Positions 9,208 through 18,058 of a stretch of DNA of 64,000 nucleotides are shown here, one piece after another. The stretch is from Bradyrhizobium sp. ORS 375. GTDB lineage: Bacteria; Pseudomonadota; Alphaproteobacteria; Rhizobiales; Xanthobacteraceae. The notes beneath the pieces are model-generated. The model had not been told where the DNA came from and searched no databases. It saw only the letters and a list, made by a program, of their open reading frames with translations. The stretch's first letter is position 1. Each line of letters begins with the position of its first letter. The DNA lies in contig NZ_CAFI01000420.1 of NCBI RefSeq assembly GCF_000239775.1, positions 1 through 64,000 of the forward strand, in the 5' to 3' direction. The position numbers and the translations under genes were made by a program.

Positions 9208-10292
9208 AAGCCCGCCGTCGCGAAGGGCATACAATCATCATCCATACCGCCCGGCACATGAAATCGTGCGGCGGTAATGTCGGTCTGGTGCAGGCCCGCG
9301 AAGGAGCGTCGTTGCACGACTGGCTTCGGGCGCACGACATCGAATTCGATGAGCTCGTATTTGGCAAGCCGCACGCGGATGTCTACATCGACGACAACGC
9401 GCTTCAGTTTCAGGGCAACTGGCCGCAACTTGAGACATCCGGTGGGTGGCGGCGAACTCCAATAGAAGCCTCTGGGTTGATGAACATCGTGATCACGATG
9501 GCCGGTGAAGGGCGCCGGTTCGCAGATGCAGGATTTGCGGCTCCCAAGCCGTTGATTCCGGTTCTCGGCGAGCCGATGTATCGTCATTCGGTGCGATCGT
9601 TACCGTTGCACCGGAGCGCAAAGCTGATCTTCGTTATCCTTCGCGACCGGCATACGGAGCGGCTGCGAACGGATATCGAGGAGGCGTTCGCGGTCTATAG
9701 GCCGGAGGTCGTCGAGCTGGATCGGGTGACGCGCGGACAGGCAGAGAGCGTTCTCGGCGCGCGCAATTGCGTCGCGTATCATCATCCGACACTGGTCCAC
9801 AATGCCGATAGCGCTTTTGTGAGCGGAGGCGCTGACGGCGATATGTTCGGCGGCGTCGAGGGAGCGCTCCTTGTTTTCGACTCGGCTGAGAGACGCTGGA
9901 GTTACGCGAGAACCGACGAAGCCGGACGGGTTCAGGAAGTGCGCGAGAAAAGCGTCATCTCGTCGCATGCGTCCACCGGAACCTATTACTTCCGGTCGAC
10001 CACACAGCTCTTCGCGCTGATCGATCGCTCAATTGAACAGCAGGACATGGAGGGAGGCGAGTTCTATATCGCGCCACTTTACAACAGGATGATCGCAGCG
10101 GGTCAGCATATCTCGATCGTCCCGGTCGCTCAATTCATGTGCTTCGGAACGCCGTCCGATCTCTCGGCGACCTTGGCGAATCCGGAGACAACGCTCGCGC
10201 TGGAGGGTCTCAGGCGGTGTCCCGGCGGCCAGAGCGGCGCAAGACTGCAGCCTCATCTCAGGCGAGACGTACGCCCTCGCCAACGAGCCTGA
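9105..10292 (+). CDS. HAD phosphatase-nucleotidyltransferase fusion for surface-glycan precursor
   Basis: A 395-residue two-domain protein. Residues 1-120 are a small capsule-type HAD phosphatase: LCIDLDGTICE contains the nucleophile aspartate and VYIDDNAL the acidic motif. From about residue 126 a sugar-nucleotide pyrophosphorylase-like domain begins (NIVITMAGEGRRFADAGF, then PKPLIPVLGEPM). It starts at GTG with a GAGGTG seven bases upstream, inside the end of the previous gene (103-base overlap), which implies coupled translation. The nucleotidyltransferase half has its own in-frame ATG near 9481, so a shorter product is possible. With the kinase fusion upstream it would make an activated nucleotide-linked precursor for a capsule or LPS (inference). 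Confidence 0.82.
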   Translation: MRLCIDLDGTICEFRAPGASYGSVRPLPGVSAFLKARRREGHTIIIHTARHMKSCGGNVGLVQAREGASLHDWLRAHDIEFDELVFGKPHADVYIDDNALQFQGNWPQLETSGGWRRTPIEASGLMNIVITMAGEGRRFADAGFAAPKPLIPVLGEPMYRHSVRSLPLHRSAKLIFVILRDRHTERLRTDIEEAFAVYRPEVVELDRVTRGQAESVLGARNCVAYHHPTLVHNADSAFVSGGADGDMFGGVEGALLVFDSAERRWSYARTDEAGRVQEVREKSVISSHASTGTYYFRSTTQLFALIDRSIEQQDMEGGEFYIAPLYNRMIAAGQHISIVPVAQFMCFGTPSDLSATLANPETTLALEGLRRCPGGQSGARLQPHLRRDVRPRQRA

Positions 10293-10294
10293 TC

Positions 10295-11566
10295 ATGAGT
10301 GCAGCGCGGCGCATCAAGGTTGTTCAGGCCTACAAGGTCTACCCACCAGATGTCGAAGGCGGGATCCCGTCCGTCATCCGCAATATCGTGAACGCATTGA
10401 GTGACAAGTGCGAATGCCACGTCGTGGTTGCTCGTACGGCTGGTCGGTACGTCAAGGAGATCATCAATGGCGTGAAGGTGCATCGGATCGCATCTCTTGG
10501 CACCCTGTGGTCTCTGCCAATATCGCTGTCTTGTCCGTTTGCTCTTTTCCGACAGGTGAGAGACGCCGATGTTCTCGCGCTGCACGAACCATATCCGTTG
10601 GGTTCGATTGTCGCCGCATTCGGTCTGAAAAGATCGACGCGGCTTGTCGTGCATTGGCACTCCAACATTGTCAAACAACGGGTGCTGTTGCCGCTTCTCC
10701 GGCCACTGCAGGAGAGAATGTTGAAGCGCGCTGACGCGATCGTCATTGCAGACGGCAGCTTGATGGAGGAGTTTCAGGCCTTGGCACCGCACCGCGATAA
10801 GGTGCGGATCATTCCGTTCAGCGTGGATGTTCAGCGCTGGTCGTGGCGAGATCAGGACCAGCTCGGCGCTATCGCTGCACTGAGGCGATTGCACCCACGG
10901 CTGATCGTCGGCGTAGGTAGGCTCGTCGGATACAAGGGGTTCTCGGTACTCGTGGAGGCGATGGCGTCCGTCGATGGTCATCTTGTGCTGTGTGGCGCTG
11001 GACCGGACGATCGTGAGCTGCTCCGCCAGATACGTGAAAGGGGACTTTCGGATCGGATCACCCTTGCGGGTTCGCTCCCGTTCAAGCAGCTGCGGTCGCT
11101 GATACAAGCCGCCGATGTATTTGTGCTTCCATCCGTCACCACCGCTGAGACGTTCGGGCTGGTTCAGCTCGAGGCGATGGCGTGTGGTGTGCCTGTCGTC
11201 AACACTCTGCTCCCGACAGCTGTGCCGCATATCTGCCGAGATGGATTCGAAGGACTAAGCGTTCCGCCGGGTGATGCAGGCGCGCTTGCGACCGCCATCA
11301 AGATGTTGCTCGATGATCCCATGCTGGCGAGTCGTCTCGGCAAGGCCGGAAGAGTGCGGGCACAAACGTGTTTTACGACAGAGAAATTCGCCGAACGTAT
11401 TTGGCATTGCTACGTGTCAGAGCGTGGCGGGTCGGAAGGGTCCATCGCAAGAGGCGACGCAGGTCCCCATGAACTTGTGCCAGGTGAAGCCGCAGCTTCG
11501 GCCATGTCTCTCGTCGTTGATGCCCGTCATGACCGGAGTCCGCCGGCAGAAGCCCGGAGCGCTTAA
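10295..11566 (+). CDS. Glycosyltransferase family 4
   Basis: A GT-B fold glycosyltransferase of 423 residues when started at the ATG at 10295, two bases after the preceding stop; the frame extends further upstream but that part lies inside the previous gene. The N-terminus has the donor/acceptor loop YPPDVEGGIPSVIRNI. The C-terminal nucleotide-sugar domain shows VGRLVGYKGF, LCGAGPD and the EX7E-type motif ETFGLVQLEAMACGVPVV. No membrane segment is visible. The last 45 residues are low-complexity and may be poorly conserved. It is the third gene of the plus-strand block and should transfer the sugar produced by its neighbours. Confidence 0.88.
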   Translation: MSAARRIKVVQAYKVYPPDVEGGIPSVIRNIVNALSDKCECHVVVARTAGRYVKEIINGVKVHRIASLGTLWSLPISLSCPFALFRQVRDADVLALHEPYPLGSIVAAFGLKRSTRLVVHWHSNIVKQRVLLPLLRPLQERMLKRADAIVIADGSLMEEFQALAPHRDKVRIIPFSVDVQRWSWRDQDQLGAIAALRRLHPRLIVGVGRLVGYKGFSVLVEAMASVDGHLVLCGAGPDDRELLRQIRERGLSDRITLAGSLPFKQLRSLIQAADVFVLPSVTTAETFGLVQLEAMACGVPVVNTLLPTAVPHICRDGFEGLSVPPGDAGALATAIKMLLDDPMLASRLGKAGRVRAQTCFTTEKFAERIWHCYVSERGGSEGSIARGDAGPHELVPGEAAASAMSLVVDARHDRSPPAEARSA

Positions 11567-11691
11567 CTCTCATCGGCAGAAGCGCAGAGGGTTTGACGCG
11601 ATGCTGCGCAGTCTGAGATGGAGAGGTTCGACATTAACGCGACGTCACCATGCTCTTCCAAGGGAGCCTCATAAGGACGAAGAACGTATTC

Positions 11692-12270
11692 ATGCGCTGG
11701 ATGCTGTCTATCCTTGTCATTGTCGTGTTTGGAACAGGTATCTATGTCGGATCCGCTGTGGTGTCGTTGGTAGGCCTCGCGGAGGCGGTTCGCATCGGTG
11801 ATGGGACCGCAGTGCTTGATCGCACCGACGTTCCTCGTCTTCGGCGGTCGTTGGTCGAGCAGGTGGTTGGAGCTTATCTAAAGCGGGTTGGCGCTAATCG
11901 CACCGTTCGGCCGCTCGAGCGGTTGGCCGCCAATACATACGGGGCGTCGATCGCCGATGCATTTGTCGATCGACTTATCCAAGAAGGGCAGCTTAACCGG
12001 TTACTGAAGAGTGGCGCGCTCGTCCTGGATAATGACGAGCTTGGTGCGATGCCGAGCCTCGGAGATCTCGATACATCGAAGTGGTTGGCGTTGCTGGGGC
12101 GCTTCCAGCCGATCAAGCTCGTCGAGTTCAGGATCCGACTCGGAAGCAAGGAGGCCGACGGGGGGATCGTCATGCACTTCGAAGGTCGCGAATGGAAGCT
12201 CTCAGGCATCCAGCTGCCTTCAGCTCTGACCGATCACGTCGCTAGCAGGCTCATGAACAAGGATCGATGA
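11692..12270 (+). CDS. DUF2939 family membrane-anchored protein
   Basis: A 192-residue protein if started at 11692; an earlier ATG at 11650 would add 14 residues. It opens with a single hydrophobic segment (MRWMLSILVIVVFGTGIYVG) that is a signal anchor or uncleaved signal peptide. The rest matches the DUF2939 pattern, with a small-residue/acidic motif 'LAEAVRIGDGTAV', then 'DVPRLRRSLVEQ', a region seen in many Rhizobiales proteins of unknown function. The bulk should lie in the periplasm. It follows the GT4 gene by 125 bases and is convergent with the aldehyde dehydrogenase. Function unknown. Confidence 0.68.
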   Translation: MRWMLSILVIVVFGTGIYVGSAVVSLVGLAEAVRIGDGTAVLDRTDVPRLRRSLVEQVVGAYLKRVGANRTVRPLERLAANTYGASIADAFVDRLIQEGQLNRLLKSGALVLDNDELGAMPSLGDLDTSKWLALLGRFQPIKLVEFRIRLGSKEADGGIVMHFEGREWKLSGIQLPSALTDHVASRLMNKDR

Positions 12271-12415
12271 GGACGAAGACTGCATAAGGGCAGGGGGCTA
12301 GAATTGGAATAGGAGGTCTTTTGTCCCAGGCGTCACAGACGCGAGCGTGACATAGCCGATGCTGGCACGGCTGCTGTCGCGCGCAGCCTGAGAGCATGAG
12401 AGCGTCTGCATGATT

Positions 12416-13900
12416 TCATTGAGTGGCCGTGTCGGACGGATAGGTTCGCGGCAGGTGCTGCACGGTGATCCATTGATCTGTCGTAAAAGCCGCGACGGCC
12501 CACTTGCCGCCGAAACGGCCGATGCCGGAATTCTTGACGCCGCCGAACGGATTGTTCGGCAGATCGAGGACAGGCTGGTCATTCACGTGAGCCATGCCCG
12601 CTTCCATCCGCTCGGCAAAGCGAGCACCGCGTGCGAGATCCCGGGTAAACACAGATGCGCTCAAGCCCTGTGTGGTTGCATTGGCGGTCCGCAGCGCATC
12701 CTCCTCATCGCGTGCGTGGATGAGCGGTGCGACAGGTCCGAAGATCTCGTTCGCCGCGATCTCCATGTCGTTGGTGACATCGGCGAAGACGTGCGGCGGG
12801 ATCACGAGACCGTCCGGGTCGCCTCCCACGAGCTCCCGGGCGCCGCTGGCGCGGGCCGAGGAGATCAGCTTGTTGACGGCCTCGAATTGGCGAGGGTTGA
12901 TGATCGGGCCGATCATCGTGTCGGGCTGCTGCGGATCTCCGACCTTGAGATGGCGGACCGCCGCGGCAAATCGCTCAGAGAATTCGTCGTAGACAGCGTC
13001 GACCACAATGAAGCGGTTCGTGATCATGCAGATCTGCCCCTGGTGGAGGAACTTGCCGAACACCGCAGCCCGCACCGCCAGGTCGAGATCGGCGTCGTCG
13101 AGTACGACGAACGGACCGTTACCGCCAAGCTCCAGTTCGACGCGCTTGATAATGTCGGCCTCTACCATTGCCAATTTGGCGATGCCGCGGCCAACGCTGG
13201 TGGAGCCGGTGAACGATATGACGCGTGCGGCCGGGTTCTTGACCAGGGCAGAGCCGATCCGTCCGCCCGAGCCCACCACGACGCTCAGAAGACCGGACGG
13301 CAGGCCGGCCTCCTCATAAATCTTCGCAAGCAGGATGCCCCCGCTGACCGGCGTGTCGCTGGCCGGCTTGAGAACCACTGCGTTGCCGACCGCCAAGGCC
13401 GGGGCCACGCTGCGGTTCGAGAGCTGCAGCGGCCAGTTCCACGGGCTGATCACGCCGACGACCCCGACGGGCTTGCGGTAAACGCGACATTCCTTGCCAG
13501 GGATATCGGCGGGCAGGATCGCTCCCTCCACCATATAAGGCATCGATGCAGCAGCAAGCATGACGGCCTGCGCCGCCTGCCATTCCAGATTCGCCTTCAG
13601 CCGGGTCGAGCCGGCCTCGCGGATGAGCCAGTCAACGATCTCATCGCGGCGTTTGACCATGACGTCAGCCGCGCGCTGCATGACCGTAGCGCGTTCGGAG
13701 GGCAATGCGGCAGCCCAGTCGCGTTGAGCTGTGACGGCGGCCGAGTAGGCGGCCTGCACGTCGGATTCGTCAGCTTCAACGATCTCCAGCAGCGTGTCGC
13801 CCGTGAACGGATCCTTGTCTGCAATGCGATCCGTCCCGTTTCCGGCGCGCCACACACCGCCGATCAGCATACGGTCGAGTTCATTAAGATTGGCTGTCAA
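12416..13900 (-). CDS. NAD(P)-dependent aldehyde dehydrogenase
   Basis: A 494-residue member of the aldehyde dehydrogenase superfamily, normal length. It has the oxyanion asparagine in GVISPWNWPL, the glutamate general base in ELGGNGP and the catalytic cysteine in HQGQICMITN. The closest-looking groups are benzaldehyde- and vanillin-type dehydrogenases, but substrate cannot be read from sequence. The start is TTG: a GGAGG lies seven bases before it. It is followed upstream on the strand by a disrupted quinone oxidoreductase, which suggests a small aromatic-aldehyde or detoxification set that has partly decayed. The C-terminus is complete. Confidence 0.92.
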   Translation of the reverse strand: MTANLNELDRMLIGGVWRAGNGTDRIADKDPFTGDTLLEIVEADESDVQAAYSAAVTAQRDWAAALPSERATVMQRAADVMVKRRDEIVDWLIREAGSTRLKANLEWQAAQAVMLAAASMPYMVEGAILPADIPGKECRVYRKPVGVVGVISPWNWPLQLSNRSVAPALAVGNAVVLKPASDTPVSGGILLAKIYEEAGLPSGLLSVVVGSGGRIGSALVKNPAARVISFTGSTSVGRGIAKLAMVEADIIKRVELELGGNGPFVVLDDADLDLAVRAAVFGKFLHQGQICMITNRFIVVDAVYDEFSERFAAAVRHLKVGDPQQPDTMIGPIINPRQFEAVNKLISSARASGARELVGGDPDGLVIPPHVFADVTNDMEIAANEIFGPVAPLIHARDEEDALRTANATTQGLSASVFTRDLARGARFAERMEAGMAHVNDQPVLDLPNNPFGGVKNSGIGRFGGKWAVAAFTTDQWITVQHLPRTYPSDTATQ

Positions 13901-13933
13901 CGGGAGTCCTCCGGAACCGATCTGTCGCGGGTG

Positions 13934-14884
13934 TCACTGACGTGAACGTGCTATCTCGCCCGCGACCTGCAACACGACCTTACCGTGCACATGCTCGTGT
14001 TCCATGTGCTCGTGTGCCTTGCCGACGTCCTGCAGAGGAAAGATCGAGTCGATAACGACGGTCACCTTGCCCGTCTCGAGCAGGCGCGCGATCTCCGCGA
14101 GCTGCGCTCCGCTCGGCTCGGCCATGTAGTTGGTCGCACGGACGCCGCGACGCTCGGCTTCGTCCGGATCGGGCTTCTGCAATGTCGAGACCAGGACGCC
14201 ACCGGGCTTCAAGACCGCCCAGGACCGGTCCTGAGTGTCGCCTCCGATCAGGTCGAACACCAGATCGATGTCCTCAACCAAGTCTTCGAACTGTTCGTTT
14301 CGATAATCGATGGCCTTGTCCGCGCCGAGCTTGCGCACGAGCTCGACATCTGGATCGGAGACCGTGGTTGCAACTCATGCACCGGCGTTCTTGGCAAACT
14401 GGATGGCGAAATGCCCAACGCCACCCGCTCCGCCATGGATCAGCACCTTCTGGCCAGCCTCAAGGTGGCCATGATCGAACAGGCCCTGCCACGCCGTCAG
14501 CGCAGCAAGAGGGACGGCCGCGGCCTCGATGAAATCGACGCCATCGGGTACTTTAGCAGCATCACCCTCATGGATGCGCACAATTTCGGCGTAGCCGCCA
14601 ACGTCGCGATCGAGCATGGCGAACGCAGCATCGCCGGTGCGAAATCGTGTGACGGTTCTGCCGATACGCTCCACAACTCCGGCCACGTCCCGTCCGAGGA
14701 CCTTCGGCAACTGCTCCTGTGTGACCGCCGGGTAGCTACCGGAACGAGTTTTGTAGTCGACCGGGTTGACGCTCGCTGCCCGCACGCGGACGAGTACGTC
14801 GCCTTCGCCGGGCTCAGGCATCGGAATGTCATCCCACACCAACTCCGAGGGGCCGCCGAACGTGTGGATACGGATCGCGTGCAT
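13934..14884 (-). pseudogene. NADP-dependent zinc-free quinone oxidoreductase, interrupted by an in-frame stop
   Basis: Two pieces in the same frame, split by TGA at 14377-14375. The N-terminal piece begins at the ATG at 14884 (MHAIRIHTFGG, behind GAGGAGC) and carries the MDR-superfamily GroES-like domain and the dinucleotide loop HGGAGGVGHFAIQFAK. After the stop the frame continues VATTVSDPDVELVRKLGADK and the rest of the Rossmann domain, ending HGKVVLQVAGEIA. A CGA arginine to TGA change would explain it. It could be a true nonsense mutation or a sequencing error. Intact homologues reduce quinones or enoyl substrates with NADPH. Total length without the stop would be 316 residues, normal for the family. 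Confidence 0.85.
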
Positions 14885-15139
14885 GATCGGAAGCTCCTCG
14901 ACGGATAACCGACAGGTTCTGGGGCCCAATGAGCCGGAGTTGAAGCCGTTCCTAACCCTTCGAGGGCCGGCGCTGATCCGCACGCCCTTCGCTCGCAGCA
15001 GGGCAGGCTGATCGGACAGGCAGAGCGAGCGAACAGCTGTCGGACGCCCTGATGCGGTTGAGCCCCGGCGCGCTCGAGGCCTGTGCCGAAAACACCCTGA
15101 TAGGTATAAAGCCCGAAGCGCTCGATCAGCTCTATAGTG

Positions 15140-15601
15140 GCCAGCCTCCAATGTCGCGCGGCCATAGCCGCCAGGATGTCACCGCCTATGCGTTCGGCGC
15201 GCATTTCGCGGAGGTGCGCGTCCATCGCCGCACCTGTGAGATCCGCGTGCCGCGGATGGTCGGCGCCTTCGCCTGTGGGACCATCGTCAATCCGTTGACG
15301 GCCTACAGCCAGTTCATGGGAGGCATGATCCGCACCGGAGGAGAAGACGGAGATCGATCCCGTCGCGGCGCGCTACGTCAACACCAACATCGCCGAGTAT
15401 CTCATCCCGGTGAATGCCGATGTGTGCAAGGTCGATGTGCTGATGTTGCCTGAAAGCGATGACGACGTGAATCCGCTCGGAATCAAGGGCATTGGCGAGA
15501 TTGGGATCGTTGGTAGGAATGCGGCGATTGCCAACGCTGTTTTTCACGCCACCGGCCGGCGTGTAAGCCGGCTGCCGATCCGCATCGAAGATCTGCTGTA
15601 G
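15140..15601 (+). pseudogene. Decayed C-terminus of a molybdenum hydroxylase large subunit (xanthine dehydrogenase/aldehyde oxidase family)
   Basis: Only the last about 150 codons of a PaoC/XdhA-type molybdopterin subunit remain. The first part reads AFGAHFAEVRVHRRTCEIRV and VGAFACGTIVNPLTAYSQ, then the frame breaks near 15335-15345. The rest continues in another frame with TEIDPVAARYVNTNIAEY and the family motif NPLGIKGIGEIGIVG, ending at the normal C-terminus at 15601. The few residues that normally join these parts are shortened, so a small deletion and frameshift occurred. Nothing upstream of 15140 matches, so the 5' three-quarters is gone. It is nonfunctional. Confidence 0.82.
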
Positions 15602-15673
15602 CTTGGGCGGATAGGAACGGCGCCTTTCAAGTCCCGTTGCCCGGTGATTGTCTCTGGCGCGCGGAGAGCTGAC

Positions 15674-16891
15674 ATGAAGGCGGTAGTCTATCACGACAAG
15701 GGCGACATCCGGCTCGAGGAGGTCACCGATCCCACGATCGAGCAGCCGACCGATGCCATCGTTCGGCTCACGGCGTCGGCCATCTGCGGCACCGATCTCC
15801 ACTTCGTCCGCGGCTCGTTTTCCGGCATGGAGCCCGGTACGATCCTGGGCCACGAGGGTGTCGGGATCGTCGAGCAGGTCGGACCCATGGTCCGCAACTT
15901 CCGGCCGGGCGATCGTGTCGTCATCGGCTCGACCATCGCCTGCGGCAGCTGCTCATACTGCCGCGCTGGCTATTTCGCGCAATGCGACAACGCCAATCCC
16001 CATGGCAAGCGTGCCGGGACGGCCTTCTTTGGCGGCCCGGGACCGACAGGGCCCTGGAATGGATTACAGGCAGAGAAGGCGCGGATTCCTTACGCCCACA
16101 TCGGCATGGTCAAGATTCCCGAGAATGTCACCGACGATCAGGCGATACTCGTGTCCGACATCTTCCCAACCGGCTATTTCGGTGCCGATCTCGCAGACAT
16201 CCATGAAGGCTCGACAGTCGCCGTATTTGGTTGCGGCCCGGTCGGCCAATTCGTGATCGCCAGCGCGCGGCTGATGGGCGCGGGCCGCATCATCGCCGTC
16301 GACCACCATCCCGATCGGCTCGAGATGGCGCAGCAGCAAGGCGCCGAGATCGTGAATTTCGACAACGAGGATCCGGTCCAGGCGATCGTCGAGATGACCG
16401 GAGGCATCGGGGTGGATCGCGCGATCGATGCTGTCGGCGTCGACGCCGAACACGCCCATCATGATGCGGGAGCGGTCCAGGAAGACCTCGAGACGGCGCT
16501 CGACTCCGCCGCGCATGCCGTAGAGCCGAAATCTGCCGAGACGCATGCGCATGCGTACAAGCCGGGTGACGCCCCCGGGCAGGCGCTGGACTGGGCTGTG
16601 CAGGCGCTCGCCAAGGCCGGAACGCTAGCGATCATCGGTGTCTACCCGCCGACGCAGCGCGAGTTCCCGATCGGTGAGGCGATGAACAAAAACCTCACGA
16701 TCAAGATGGGCAACTGTCATCACCGCAAATATATCCCCCATCTCCTCGATCTCATCGCATCCGGTACTATCGATCCGCTCAATATCCTGACCAAGACCGA
16801 GCCGATGGGGTCGGTCATCTCAGCCTACGAAGCCTTCGATGCACGTCAGCCTGGATGGATTAAGGTTGAGCTCAAGCCGGTCGCGGCGTAA
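15674..16891 (+). CDS. Zinc-dependent alcohol dehydrogenase (formaldehyde-dehydrogenase-like)
   Basis: A 405-residue medium-chain dehydrogenase. Catalytic-zinc ligands are in SAICGTDLHF and GHEGVG, and the structural-zinc cysteines in CGSCSYCRAGYFAQC. The NAD site is VAVFGCGPVGQFVI. A charged insertion near residues 265-295 is typical of the subgroup that includes glutathione-independent formaldehyde dehydrogenases. The ATG at 15674 is preceded by GGAGAG; the frame extends 10 residues upstream without a better signal. It follows a pseudogene, so the region may be a partly decayed redox locus. It probably oxidises an alcohol or aldehyde; the substrate is unknown. A nested hairpin directly after the stop could terminate it. 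Confidence 0.9.
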   Translation: MKAVVYHDKGDIRLEEVTDPTIEQPTDAIVRLTASAICGTDLHFVRGSFSGMEPGTILGHEGVGIVEQVGPMVRNFRPGDRVVIGSTIACGSCSYCRAGYFAQCDNANPHGKRAGTAFFGGPGPTGPWNGLQAEKARIPYAHIGMVKIPENVTDDQAILVSDIFPTGYFGADLADIHEGSTVAVFGCGPVGQFVIASARLMGAGRIIAVDHHPDRLEMAQQQGAEIVNFDNEDPVQAIVEMTGGIGVDRAIDAVGVDAEHAHHDAGAVQEDLETALDSAAHAVEPKSAETHAHAYKPGDAPGQALDWAVQALAKAGTLAIIGVYPPTQREFPIGEAMNKNLTIKMGNCHHRKYIPHLLDLIASGTIDPLNILTKTEPMGSVISAYEAFDARQPGWIKVELKPVAA

Positions 16892-16896
16892 CGACA

Positions 16897-16939
16897 GCCC
16901 CGTCGCCCGACTCTCGCTCTGATTCGGGCTTGCCGGGGC
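16897..16939 (+). terminator. Nested hairpin after the alcohol dehydrogenase
   Basis: An outer GCCCCG/CGGGGC stem encloses an inner GCCCGA/TCGGGC stem, starting five bases after the stop at 16891. There is no strong T-run, so it may be a weak or factor-assisted terminator. Confidence 0.45.
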
Positions 16940-16979
16940 GCTCGGAGAATTCATCTGCATTATAAAGAAGCATTTCGCT

Positions 16980-17145
16980 TAACATGTGATAGTCGCCAGC
17001 AAGCACATGTTATTAGTACGTCGCCGCCAAGCGCGAACATGGGTGAACCCCGAGACGCTTGTCTTAAACGAGCTCTCCCAGCTTGTTGCTCGTTTACCAC
17101 GAAATAGCGCGATGCCGTTGGTGAAAGCTATCGAAGTAACATGTG
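16980..17145. promoter_or_regulatory. Three copies of TAACATGTG upstream of the outer-membrane protein
   Basis: TAACATGTG occurs at 16980-16988 and 17137-17145, and its reverse complement CACATGTTA at 17004-17012. The first and second form a 9-bp inverted repeat around 15 bases. The two direct copies are followed by similar sequence (ATAGTCG and TAGTCG). The last copy ends 59 bases before the start codon. This spacing suggests an operator for an unknown regulator. Confidence 0.5.
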
Positions 17146-17204
17146 TAGTCGTCATTGATCGACCTGCGAATATCGTGAGCCCGCTCGCAACTTGGGAGGG
17201 CTTC

Positions 17205-18002
17205 ATGAAATCGCACTTAAGTCTTGTTTTTGCTTCGTTAGTCTCGATTGCCGCGATCAGTCAGGCCCCGGCGGCCGATCTCGCCGCACGGCCTTATACG
17301 AAGGCGCCACCCGCCGCGCCGGCGGTGCCTGCCGCCTACGACTGGACCGGCTTCTACATCGGCGGAGAAGGTGGCGCTGAGTGGAACCGAACTGATGGCT
17401 CGTTCTATAACGCGCCTGGCTTCGGCTGGCACACCAACAACCACACCAACTGGATCGCTGGCGGATTCGGCGGCTTCCAGAAGCAATGGAGTCAGGTCGT
17501 GCTCGGCATCGAGGGCGGCTGGGACGCGGTCGGCAGCGACTGGGGAACGTCGCTCGGCGGCGGCGCAGGCGGAAGCTGCGGCTTCGCGGCCGGCACGCAG
17601 TACTGCCGCAGCCGCATCCGCGATATCGGCTATGTCGGTGGCAAGCTCGGTTGGGCCTGGAACCGCTGGATGCTCTACGCAACGGGCGGCTGGGCCGAGG
17701 CGAGCCTACGGAGCAGCGGCTCGATCGCCGCGTCCGGCGCGACATTTTCGGAGGCAAGCCGTCGTCATGACGGCTGGTATGTCGGCGGCGGCTTCGATTA
17801 TGCAGTCCTCGACAATCTGGTCCTTGGCGTCGTGTACCGGCACTACGAGTTCGACTCGAACCGTCACGACTGCTCGACCTGTCTCGGTGTTGGCAATGTC
17901 GATTTCAGAAACGTATCCGCCCGCGCCGACTCGATCATGGGACGGATCAGTTTCAAATGGAACGCGTGGCCCGGTACGACCGCAGGATCAATCGGGTTTT
18001 GA
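17205..18002 (+). CDS. Outer-membrane beta-barrel protein, Omp25/RopB type
   Basis: A 265-residue outer-membrane protein. It starts at ATG 17205 behind a GGGAGGG. A signal peptide is visible (about 23 residues, ending SQAPAA). The mature part begins with a proline/alanine linker and then the family motif YDWTGFYIGGEGG, followed by alternating aromatic strands (KLGWAWNRWMLYATGGWA) and a C-terminal strand. Such small barrels are among the most abundant outer-membrane proteins of rhizobia and Brucella and bind LPS or support envelope integrity. A strong inverted repeat 23 bases downstream may end transcription. Three copies of a 9-mer lie upstream. Confidence 0.88.
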   Translation: MKSHLSLVFASLVSIAAISQAPAADLAARPYTKAPPAAPAVPAAYDWTGFYIGGEGGAEWNRTDGSFYNAPGFGWHTNNHTNWIAGGFGGFQKQWSQVVLGIEGGWDAVGSDWGTSLGGGAGGSCGFAAGTQYCRSRIRDIGYVGGKLGWAWNRWMLYATGGWAEASLRSSGSIAASGATFSEASRRHDGWYVGGGFDYAVLDNLVLGVVYRHYEFDSNRHDCSTCLGVGNVDFRNVSARADSIMGRISFKWNAWPGTTAGSIGF

Positions 18003-18024
18003 GGCCTGAAAAACGAAGTCGGCT

Positions 18025-18058
18025 CGCCATCGAAGTTTCTCATGAGCCTTCGATGGCG
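18025..18058 (+). terminator. Strong stem-loop after the outer-membrane protein
   Basis: CGCCATCGAAG and CTTCGATGGCG form a perfect 11-bp stem around a 12-base loop, 23 bases after the stop codon, followed by TTCTCTC. This looks like an intrinsic terminator. Confidence 0.7.

Larger units (their letters stand above)
16892..17204. other. Intergenic region upstream of the outer-membrane protein
   Basis: This 313-base region has the alcohol dehydrogenase terminator candidate at its left end and three copies of the 9-mer TAACATGTG (one inverted) further on; a reading frame across it is only the extension of the following gene. It is probably the promoter and regulatory region of the beta-barrel gene. 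Confidence 0.5.

Noticed and set aside
12410-13945. A 511-residue plus-strand frame antisense to the aldehyde dehydrogenase
   Set aside because: The minus strand carries all aldehyde dehydrogenase motifs; a long antisense frame is expected in GC-rich DNA.
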